The notes under the pieces are model-generated. The model made no database searches. It was not told the origin of the DNA and worked only from the letters and a program-made list of their open reading frames with translations. The position numbers were made by a program, and so were the translations under genes. From NCBI GenBank assembly GCA_946543495.1, contig CAMNLS010000014.1:1-14774 (forward strand): DNA of 14,774 nt, in the 5' to 3' direction. This DNA is from an uncultured Selenomonadales bacterium. GTDB taxonomy: Bacteria > Bacillota > Negativicutes > Selenomonadales > Selenomonadaceae. Shown here piece after piece: positions 5,867 through 12,579 of the stretch. Within the stretch, counting starts at the first letter, position 1. Every line of letters begins with the position of its first letter.

Positions 5867-7771
5867 ATGTCAGTTGAAAAGCTTGAGTTCCAAGCCGAAA
5901 CTAAACGTCTGCTCGACTTGGTTGTCAATTCGATTTACACGAACAAGGAAATTTTCTTGCGCGAGCTCATCAGCAATGCTAGCGACGCCCTCGACAAGCT
6001 CCGTATCGAATCGTTGACGAATAAAGAACTTGCCAACGACGACGAGGAACCGGAAATTTTTGTCGTGCCCGACGCCAACACGAAGACAATCACAATCTCC
6101 GATAACGGTATCGGCATGACACGCGATGAAGTCATCACGAACATCGGAACAATCGCCAAGAGCGGCACAAAAGATTTTCTCGACAAGCTCCGCGAGGCAA
6201 GCGGCTCAACGGCTCAAGAGCTTATCGGTCAATTCGGCGTCGGCTTTTACTCCGCGTTCATTGTCGCCGATAAGGTCGAACTCATCACGCGCAAGGCGGG
6301 CACTGATTCCGCTGTTAAGTGGACGAGCGACGGCGCAGGCGAATACGAGCTTGAAGACTGCGATAAAGATTCACAAGGTACGATAATTGTCTTGCACCTC
6401 AAGAAAGAATTCTGCGGTGACGACGAATATAACTTCACTGACGCTCACGAGGTAGAACGGCTCGTCAAGAAGTATTCCGACTTCGTGCGCTATCCCGTTA
6501 AGATGAACTTTGAAGTCAAAGGCAAGGACGGCGAAGAGACATCTATTGAGATTCGCACAGTCAATTCAATGAAGCCGATTTGGACGCGCAATAAGTCCGA
6601 GATAACCCGCGAAGAGTACGACGAATTCTTCAAGCAGCAAGTGCACGAGTGGGAAGCTCCGCTTGAAGTCTTCCACGTCAAAGCGGAAGGCACCGTCGAA
6701 TATACCGCGCTCCTTTGCATACCCAAGCACGCCGCGCCTAATCTTTATTATTCCGACTATGAATCGGGTCTGCAACTGTATTCGCGGCACGTCTTCATCA
6801 TGGACAAGTGCAAAGACTTCTTGCCGGATTATCTGCGGTTCGTCAAAGGCTTAGTTGATTCGCCCGACCTGCCGTTGAACATTTCCCGCGAGATACTTCA
6901 ACAGAGCGTCGAGGTTAAAGTCATTGGCAAGGCATTGGAAAAGAACATTCAAAAGCAACTCGGCAAGATGCTTAAAGACGACCGCGACAAGTACGAGGAG
7001 TTCTGGCGCGAGTTCGGCAAGTCATTAAAGATTGGCGTATATAACAGCATGTTCGATAACAAGCTCAAGGACAGCTTGAAAGATTTGCTCTTGTTCCCGA
7101 CTTCCAATGACGGAAAACTTTCGACGCTTGCCGAGTATGTCTCACGCGTGCCGGACTTCCAAAAGAAAATTTACGTGGCGGCGGGCAAGGACGCGACGGC
7201 GATTGAACAGCTCCCGCAAATGGAACTGCTCCGCGAACGTGGTCTTGAGGTAATTTACCTGACTGACCCCGTTGACGAGTTCACGATTGATGTTCTTCAT
7301 GAGTACGACGAAAAACATTTCCAATCGATAACCCGCGAAGATTTCGAGCTTGACGACGCCGAGTCGCAGAAGGTTAAAGCCGAAGTCGAAGAGATTGCCA
7401 AGACGCATGAAGATTTACTCAAGGACGTTAAGGAAGCTATCGGCGGCGACGTTAAGGAAGTGCGTTTGACTTCGCGTCTCAAGTCGGGTGCGGTTTGCTT
7501 AGTCACGGGCGAAGGCGGACCTTCGCTTTCAATGGAAAAAACTTTCGCGGCGATGAATAACCCGATGTTCAAGGCGACACAAATCCTTGAGCTTAACCCG
7601 AATCACGCCGTGTTTAAAAAGTTGGAGAGCCTCCACGAAGGCGGCAAAGATTCGCAAGACTTTAAAGACTTGTGCACGACGCTTTATTCTCTTGCACTGC
7701 TGATTGAAGGCGTCATGCCCAACAACCCCGCCGACCTCGCTAACAAAGTCACTGAGCTCCTTACGAAATAA
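5867..7771 (+). CDS. htpG: Molecular chaperone HtpG (bacterial Hsp90)
   Basis: HtpG is the cytoplasmic ATP-dependent Hsp90 homodimer. The N-terminal GHKL ATPase domain shows LRELISNASDALDKLR (residues 31-46; catalytic E33, Mg-binding N37), SDNGIGMT (78-85, D79 contacts adenine), a lid region GTIAKSGTKDF, and GQFGVGFYSAF (121-131). The middle domain follows, with LPLNISREILQQ, a strongly conserved Hsp90 motif, and then the C-terminal dimerisation domain. Length (634) is normal for the family. AGGAGG (5853-5858) lies 8 bases before ATG 5867. I saw no CIRCE element upstream, so heat-shock control by HrcA is not indicated by sequence. The gene ends in an intrinsic terminator. Confidence 0.97.
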   Translation: MSVEKLEFQAETKRLLDLVVNSIYTNKEIFLRELISNASDALDKLRIESLTNKELANDDEEPEIFVVPDANTKTITISDNGIGMTRDEVITNIGTIAKSGTKDFLDKLREASGSTAQELIGQFGVGFYSAFIVADKVELITRKAGTDSAVKWTSDGAGEYELEDCDKDSQGTIIVLHLKKEFCGDDEYNFTDAHEVERLVKKYSDFVRYPVKMNFEVKGKDGEETSIEIRTVNSMKPIWTRNKSEITREEYDEFFKQQVHEWEAPLEVFHVKAEGTVEYTALLCIPKHAAPNLYYSDYESGLQLYSRHVFIMDKCKDFLPDYLRFVKGLVDSPDLPLNISREILQQSVEVKVIGKALEKNIQKQLGKMLKDDRDKYEEFWREFGKSLKIGVYNSMFDNKLKDSLKDLLLFPTSNDGKLSTLAEYVSRVPDFQKKIYVAAGKDATAIEQLPQMELLRERGLEVIYLTDPVDEFTIDVLHEYDEKHFQSITREDFELDDAESQKVKAEVEEIAKTHEDLLKDVKEAIGGDVKEVRLTSRLKSGAVCLVTGEGGPSLSMEKTFAAMNNPMFKATQILELNPNHAVFKKLESLHEGGKDSQDFKDLCTTLYSLALLIEGVMPNNPADLANKVTELLTK

Positions 7772-7813
7772 ATTTTAGTGGGCGGAACGTCCTCGACACT
7801 TTCAAAGTTGCGT

Positions 7814-7842
7814 TTGCAATTCGCAAGCAAATAATTTAAAAT
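7814..7842 (+). promoter_or_regulatory. Probable promoter of the mla-like operon, overlapping the htpG terminator
   Basis: TTGCAA (7814-7819) and TAAAAT (7837-7842) are spaced by 17 bases. The -10 box overlaps the 5' arm of the htpG terminator (7840-7849). A transcript starting near 7849 would lack most of that arm and could not form the terminator, so the two elements are compatible. This is the only reasonable promoter I see between htpG and the ATPase gene. Confidence 0.45.
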
Positions 7843-7872
7843 CCCCCTGTGAAGTTCAGAGGGATTTTTTTT
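7840..7872 (+). terminator. Intrinsic terminator after htpG
   Basis: AATCCC-C-CTG (7840-7849) pairs with CAG-A-GGGATT (7857-7866), with one C-A mismatch and a 7-base loop, followed by six further T (7867-7872). This is a strong rho-independent terminator, only 24 bases upstream of the next start codon. Confidence 0.85.
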
Positions 7873-7895
7873 GGAAAGAGTTACTCGGTGATAAG

Positions 7896-8621
7896 ATGAT
7901 TAAACTGATTAACGTTACAAAAATTTTCGGCAAGAAGGTCGCGTTGAAGAGCATAAACCTTGAGATTGCTGACGGGGAAACGCTCGCGATAATCGGCGGC
8001 TCTGGTTCGGGCAAGTCGACGCTACTAAGATTGATGATTGGCTTGATTAAACCGACGAGCGGCGAAATATGGATTGGCAACGATGAGATCTCCCACGCAA
8101 GCGAACATGACATGATGCGTATCCGTCTGCGAATGGGAATGGTCTTTCAATATTCTGCGCTATTCGATTCAATGACAGTCGGCGATAACGTTGCCTTCGG
8201 GCTTGTCGAACACACCAACTATAGCAAGGAAAAGATTCAAGCTATTGTCGCGGAGAAACTTCATCAAGTGGGCTTGGAAGGCGTGGAAAATCGCATGCCC
8301 AATGAACTTAGCGGCGGCATGAAGAAACGCGTTTCCTTAGCGCGCGCGATTGCCTTTGGTCCGGAAATTATTTTCTACGACGAGCCAAGCTCCGGTCTTG
8401 ATCCGATTACGACTAACAGGATTGACGAGCTGATTATCGAGACGCAACGAGCCTTGAACGTTACAAGCATCGTCGTTACGCATGACATGGTTAGCGCGTG
8501 CCGCATTGCCAATCGAATCGCTATGGTTTATAACGGCGAATTAATTGCCGTCAACACGCCCGATAACTTTAAGAAGATTCAAGATAAACGAGTAAGGGAA
8601 TTCTTCCGATTAATAGATTGA
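7896..8621 (+). CDS. mlaF: MlaF-like ABC transporter ATPase (phospholipid/MCE system)
   Basis: This is the cytoplasmic ATPase of an MCE lipid transporter. The 241 residues have all ABC motifs: Walker A GSGSGKST (35-42), Q-loop Q85, signature LSGGM (138-142), Walker B IIFYDEP (158-164, catalytic E163), D-loop SSGLDP and H196. The Q-loop context FQYSALFDSMTVGDNV and the LSGGMKKRVSLARA signature are typical of the MlaF/Mkl subgroup rather than of general importers. The downstream neighbour is an MCE protein, which supports the assignment. The ATG at 7896 has a weak ribosome site (GGTG, 7887-7890), which may limit translation. The MlaE permease that normally pairs with it is not in the window. 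Confidence 0.92.
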   Translation: MIKLINVTKIFGKKVALKSINLEIADGETLAIIGGSGSGKSTLLRLMIGLIKPTSGEIWIGNDEISHASEHDMMRIRLRMGMVFQYSALFDSMTVGDNVAFGLVEHTNYSKEKIQAIVAEKLHQVGLEGVENRMPNELSGGMKKRVSLARAIAFGPEIIFYDEPSSGLDPITTNRIDELIIETQRALNVTSIVVTHDMVSACRIANRIAMVYNGELIAVNTPDNFKKIQDKRVREFFRLID

Positions 8622-8640
8622 AACTCAAGGAGGCGAGAGA

Positions 8641-9945
8641 ATGTCAGTTGAAGCAAAGGTCGGAGCGTTCACGGTCGGCGGATTAATGTTACTGGGCGGC
8701 GCGACGGCAGGGCTTGGTAATTTCAGTTTCGGCGGCAATGACGATTATGTTTTGTACGCAGGCTTTAAACAGGTAGTCGGACTTCAGCAGCAGTCGGACG
8801 TTCGATTGAGCGGCGTATTGGTCGGCAAGGTCACTAAGATTACTCCCGAAGGCACGGGCGTTACGGTCACGATGTCAGTCAATCCCGAAACCAAAATTCC
8901 TAAGCAGTCCAAAGTAACGATAACTTCAAGTGGCGTCATGGGCGAAAAGTTCATAAACTTTCAACCCAAAGTCGATAACGGCGAATACTTGGAGAACGGC
9001 GCGTATCTTTACGGCGCGGACGAAGCAGGAATGGATCAGATGTTCGACGGCTTAACAAAAGTCATGGACAAGGTCGAAGACCTCTTAGAGGACGTGCACG
9101 CGATTTTAGGCGACGATACGTTTAAAAAGTCCGTCGTCGAGATGAGCCACAACATGGAAGAATCTTCAGCGAACGTGAACAGGATGACGAGTACCTTAGC
9201 GAAGATTACTGCCGATAACGAAGAGATGTTCAATGACATGGTTAGGCAGATGAATAGCGCAGTCGCCGGAATGAATCAAACGATGGCGAACGTCGAGCAC
9301 ATGACAGCTAACATTGATAGATTCGCGGGCGACCCGCAGACCGTTGAGGAATTAAAGACGACTCTTAACAACATTGCTAAGACTTCAAGTTCTGTGGCGA
9401 ACATGGCGGACAACATGAATAAATTCGCGGGCGATCCTAAAGTTGCTGAGGACTTAAAGGCGACCGTGAGCAATGCCCGAAGCATAACCGAACGCGCCGA
9501 TAAAATGTTGGGCAAGGTAGAAGGCACTGCCGATAAGATCTCAAAGATTGACGTTGCGCCGTCGGTTGATATACTATACAGTGGCAAGAAGCACGATTGG
9601 AATACTAACTTCAATCTTGACGTGACGAGCGGCGATACAACTTTCTTACTTGGCGCGGAGGATATCGGTGACCATACGCGCTTGAACTTGCAAGGCGGAA
9701 AAAAATTCGGGACGGACTTCGGAGCACGTGGAGGAATCATCGCGGGCAAGCCGGGCATCGGTTTAGACGCCTACGCCGGGAGCAAGTGGAAGTTTTCCGC
9801 CGAAGCCTATGACTTGAATCATGGCAGAGTGCGTTTGAAGTCTCAATATAAAGTCGCCGACTCAACTTACATTCTCGGCGAGTGGCACAACGTTAATAAG
9901 AAGGAAGACCGCGCTTTTTATTTTGGGCTTAAGCAGGAGTTCTGA
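8641..9945 (+). CDS. mlaD: Long MlaD-like MCE protein with helical stalk and C-terminal beta-barrel-like domain
   Basis: MCE proteins form hexameric lipid conduits anchored in the inner membrane. This one has 434 residues against about 180 for E. coli MlaD. Parts in order: an N-terminal membrane helix (about 8-28), one MCE domain (about 36-113, with DVRLSGVLVGKVTKI and SGVMGEKFINFQP), a long helical region (about 128-300) containing a 34-residue repeat starting at F228 and F262 (FAGDP...), and a 130-residue beta-rich domain (about 303-434) of alternating polar and apolar strands ending YFGLKQEF. A terminal phenylalanine with apolar residues at alternate positions (F434, L430, F428, F426) fits the outer-membrane beta-signal. 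I recall this MCE-helix-barrel layout from Veillonella parvula MlaD, proposed to bridge the two membranes. AAGGAGG (8627-8633) precedes the ATG by 7 bases. Confidence 0.9.
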   Translation: MSVEAKVGAFTVGGLMLLGGATAGLGNFSFGGNDDYVLYAGFKQVVGLQQQSDVRLSGVLVGKVTKITPEGTGVTVTMSVNPETKIPKQSKVTITSSGVMGEKFINFQPKVDNGEYLENGAYLYGADEAGMDQMFDGLTKVMDKVEDLLEDVHAILGDDTFKKSVVEMSHNMEESSANVNRMTSTLAKITADNEEMFNDMVRQMNSAVAGMNQTMANVEHMTANIDRFAGDPQTVEELKTTLNNIAKTSSSVANMADNMNKFAGDPKVAEDLKATVSNARSITERADKMLGKVEGTADKISKIDVAPSVDILYSGKKHDWNTNFNLDVTSGDTTFLLGAEDIGDHTRLNLQGGKKFGTDFGARGGIIAGKPGIGLDAYAGSKWKFSAEAYDLNHGRVRLKSQYKVADSTYILGEWHNVNKKEDRAFYFGLKQEF

Positions 9946-9946
9946 T

Positions 9947-10915
9947 ATGAAAATTCTTTTGGCAATGTTTCTCGGATTGATGATCACGTTGACGGGGTGC
10001 AGCAAAGAACCGCCCGTTGAAGTCAAGACGGAAAAGGCTATGGCAGTCGACGGAGCCTTTACAATCACGCACGACGGAAATATTTCTTTGAGCGGCGAAC
10101 AGAAAGTTTTGTCGAGCGTGTCGGGCAACGTAGTAGAAAAATTTTTCCGTGACGGCGACGAAGTGACGGAGAGGCAACCGCTGTTTAAGGTGGGCAACAA
10201 AGAATCGGAGACTGAACTTTTGCAAGCCAAGAAAGAACTTGCGGAGGCGATGACGAATTTGGCAAAGGAAGCCGCGCAAAAACATCCCTTAGGGGAGTTG
10301 CAAGCCGAGATTGATGAACGCCAAGCACTTATAAAAAAGATGGAAGACGAGTCGGCGGCGGGAATGGTTTATTCGCCAATGACGGGTCAAATTAATATCG
10401 GAAGCGTTCTGGTCGGCGCGGAGGTCAAGGCGGGCGAAACTGTCCTCGCGACGATTGGTAGTGATAATCCTGTTGTCGTTCGCTTTGAAGTTTCGGACGT
10501 GGAGAAAAATATTTTGTCGACGGGCAAGCCAAAAGTTACGCTGAAGTTTATCGACGGCACGACTTATCCTCGTGAAGGCAAGCTTACCTTTAACGACACG
10601 TCAGCCGAGGCGACCTTTGATAATCCAATCGGGCTGTTGCTTTTGGGGCATGCTGTTCAAATTGAGCTTAACGGGTTGAAAGTTCCGGGCGTCTTGCTTG
10701 CCCCCGAAACGGCAGTTCAGCAACGCGACGGCGGGGATTTTGTTTTCGTCGTTGATTCAAATAGAGAAGCCGCCTTGAAAAAAATTTCACTCGGCGGCAA
10801 AATAGGTAATAAATTCATTGTGAACGACGGCTTGAAGGCGGGCGAAGAGGTTGTTGTTGAGGGGTGGAACAATCTGCGCGAAGGCACGCCGCTTTCCGTG
10901 ACGAACGATAAATAA
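9947..10915 (+). CDS. Lipoprotein periplasmic adaptor (HlyD/AcrA-type membrane fusion protein)
   Basis: A 322-residue periplasmic adaptor that normally couples an inner-membrane pump to a TolC channel. It has a lipoprotein signal, MKILLAMFLGLMITLTGC, with lipobox L15-T16-G17-C18. The two halves of a lipoyl-like domain (about 55-83, SSVSGNVVEKFFRDGDEV, and about 140-172, MVYSPMTGQINI...GETVLATI) flank a short helical hairpin (about 86-137), followed by a beta-barrel domain and a membrane-proximal domain (VLLAPETAVQQRDGGDFVFVV). ATG 9947 is chosen because it yields a clean lipoprotein signal and has AGGAG (9935-9939) 7 bases upstream, inside the last codons of the MCE gene; an upstream in-frame start at 9923 would spoil the signal peptide. 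The two genes are one base apart. No RND or MacB-type pump is adjacent. Confidence 0.87.
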   Translation: MKILLAMFLGLMITLTGCSKEPPVEVKTEKAMAVDGAFTITHDGNISLSGEQKVLSSVSGNVVEKFFRDGDEVTERQPLFKVGNKESETELLQAKKELAEAMTNLAKEAAQKHPLGELQAEIDERQALIKKMEDESAAGMVYSPMTGQINIGSVLVGAEVKAGETVLATIGSDNPVVVRFEVSDVEKNILSTGKPKVTLKFIDGTTYPREGKLTFNDTSAEATFDNPIGLLLLGHAVQIELNGLKVPGVLLAPETAVQQRDGGDFVFVVDSNREAALKKISLGGKIGNKFIVNDGLKAGEEVVVEGWNNLREGTPLSVTNDK

Positions 10916-10932
10916 GTTTGGAGGAGATTGAG

Positions 10933-12465
10933 ATGAGGATTTCCAATCACATTAAAAAGAATATTCGCAGGAAGTTTGCGGCACTGTGCGCGGGTATTAT
11001 AGCTTTATCAATCGGCGGCACTGTCAGCGCGTCTGAAGTCGTCAATATCACGCTCGACGAGACAATTCAACGCGCATTTGAAAACAACCGCACGATTAAA
11101 GAATCTGTTGCCGAACGTGAAGGAGCTTTCTGGAGCTTGAGCGAGGCACGCCGCCAAGGCAATCCTCAAGTAACGTGGAGTTGGAGTGGTGCGCGTGTGG
11201 GCGGCATGAATTATGACGCTTCGGGTACTCGTCACGCCTTTACAAACACTGGCTCTATAAGTATGCCAATCTATCAGGGCGGTCGCTTAAGGGAAGGTCG
11301 TCGTTCGGCTCGTTACGCTTTAAGCTCGGCGGATTTGTCGCTTGAAAATACAATGCAAACTGTTCGCTTGCAGTCGACGATTTATTATTTTGATGTCCTG
11401 CAGTACAAAAACTTAATCGAAGTTCATGAGGAAGAAGTCTTGACGTTGCAGGAGCATTTAAGGAACGTCGCCGCGCAATTTAGAGTTGGCACCGTGGCTA
11501 AGGTTGACGTGCTTGAGTCGCAAGTCGAACTTGCAAACGCTTTGCAAACCCTCGTAAATGTTCAAAATAGTTATGACGTTGCTATCGCCAATCTGAATAA
11601 CTATATTGGTCTGCCTGCCGATACGGTTATTCGTCCTCAAGATCAGCTAACCTACAGGAAATACGATTTAAACTTAAGCGACTGCACGGCGTATGCTTTG
11701 GAGAACCGCGCAGATGCCGCGATGGCTGATTACGCCGTTAAGCAAGCCGAATCTGCCAAAAAGTCGGCTAAGTCGGGCTGGTATCCAAGCGTCAACGCAG
11801 GTATATCTAAGGAACTCGATACGGAAAATATGTTCGGGCACAAGACGAACGATCAATGGTCAATGGGAATAAGTGCATCGTGGAATATTTTTGACGGCGG
11901 CATAACGCGTGCGCAAGTCAATCAGGCGGAGGCGGCTCTCGTTCGTGCTCGAGAGGTTGCCGCTCAAACTCGCGAACAAATTCAGCTTGACGTTCAATCG
12001 GCTTTCCTTGACCTTCACGCCGCCGAAAGAAACATTGGTACCACGCAAGCGGCAGTTATCCTCGGCGAAGAGAACTATAAAATCGCGCAAGTTCGTTACG
12101 CGGCGGGCGTCGGCACAAACCTTGAAGTCATGGACGCTTCCGAAAAGTTAATGGAGGCTCGCTCGAACTATTTCACGGCTCTTTACAATTACAATGTCGC
12201 CAAAGCGTCGCTCGATAGATATATGGGCGTGCCGGTTGAAATTGACGTTGTGCGCTATATCGAATCCGAAAGCAAAGGAAACACTGCTACGAAGTCCCGC
12301 GAAGATGCCGCCTTGACCAGTGAAGCCGCCGCAGTTCCGGAGACCGGTGAAGTTGCGCCTGTTGTCTTGATTGACTTTGAAAACTCGTTGCCTACGCCCT
12401 CTCAAGACAATGACCAAAATAAGATTCAAAACGAAACCAAAGACCAACCCTTTGTAAGTGATTAG
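10933..12465 (+). CDS. TolC-family outer-membrane efflux protein
   Basis: The 510-residue precursor has a Sec signal peptide with a basic start (HIKKNIRRK), a hydrophobic core and likely cleavage after A33 (VSA/SE). Two OEP repeats follow (about 40-215 and 245-430), each a long helical hairpin with beta strands; SMPIYQGGRLREGRR in the first and WNIFDGGITRAQVNQAEAAL in the second are the paired conserved strand-to-helix segments of the family. AGVGTNLEVMDASEKLMEAR is also typical. Such trimers form the outer-membrane channel of tripartite exporters. The C-terminal tail (444-510) is polar, rich in E, D, T, Q and N, and probably disordered. ATG 10933 is chosen over TTG 10918 because GGAGGAG (10920-10926) sits 6 bases before it. 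It lies 17 bases after the adaptor gene. Confidence 0.93.
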   Translation: MRISNHIKKNIRRKFAALCAGIIALSIGGTVSASEVVNITLDETIQRAFENNRTIKESVAEREGAFWSLSEARRQGNPQVTWSWSGARVGGMNYDASGTRHAFTNTGSISMPIYQGGRLREGRRSARYALSSADLSLENTMQTVRLQSTIYYFDVLQYKNLIEVHEEEVLTLQEHLRNVAAQFRVGTVAKVDVLESQVELANALQTLVNVQNSYDVAIANLNNYIGLPADTVIRPQDQLTYRKYDLNLSDCTAYALENRADAAMADYAVKQAESAKKSAKSGWYPSVNAGISKELDTENMFGHKTNDQWSMGISASWNIFDGGITRAQVNQAEAALVRAREVAAQTREQIQLDVQSAFLDLHAAERNIGTTQAAVILGEENYKIAQVRYAAGVGTNLEVMDASEKLMEARSNYFTALYNYNVAKASLDRYMGVPVEIDVVRYIESESKGNTATKSREDAALTSEAAAVPETGEVAPVVLIDFENSLPTPSQDNDQNKIQNETKDQPFVSD

Positions 12466-12504
12466 ATTATAAGATGGATAGATAGGAAGATAGAAAGTAG
12501 ATAG
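12462..12504 (+). repeat. Degenerate octamer array, left arm of the gene-less element
   Basis: Units in 8-bp phase, TTAGATTA, TAAGATGG, ATAGATAG and GAAGATAG, are followed by an imperfect AAAGTAGATAG. The array overlaps the TAG stop of the TolC-family gene (12463-12465). Unit length and the AGAT core match the array at 2481-2544. Confidence 0.7.
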
Positions 12505-12508
12505 CTTT

Positions 12509-12556
12509 TAATCTTTTAATCTTTTAATCTTCTAATCTCGTAATCTCTTAATCTTT
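12509..12556 (-). repeat. Inverted octamer array, right arm of the gene-less element (6 copies)
   Basis: Six exact-phase 8-bp units read TAATCTTT, TAATCTTT, TAATCTTC, TAATCTCG, TAATCTCT and TAATCTTT. On the other strand they read as AGATTA-type units, i.e. the opposite orientation to the left arm. Only four bases (12505-12508) separate the two arms. It ends nine bases before the AGGAG (12566-12570) of the next gene. Confidence 0.88.
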
Positions 12557-12579
12557 CCATTTGAGAGGAGCGGCTCGCC

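Noticed and set aside
7798..7808. Palindrome ACTTTCAAAGT as a regulator operator
   Set aside because: The 11-base palindrome is perfect but short and unrepeated, and it lies upstream of the putative promoter; chance is a sufficient explanation.
9276..9758. 160-codon minus-strand open frame
   Set aside because: It lies wholly inside the MCE gene, antisense to its stalk and beta domain. Its residues show the composition expected from the reverse of a codon-biased gene, with no motif or ribosome site.
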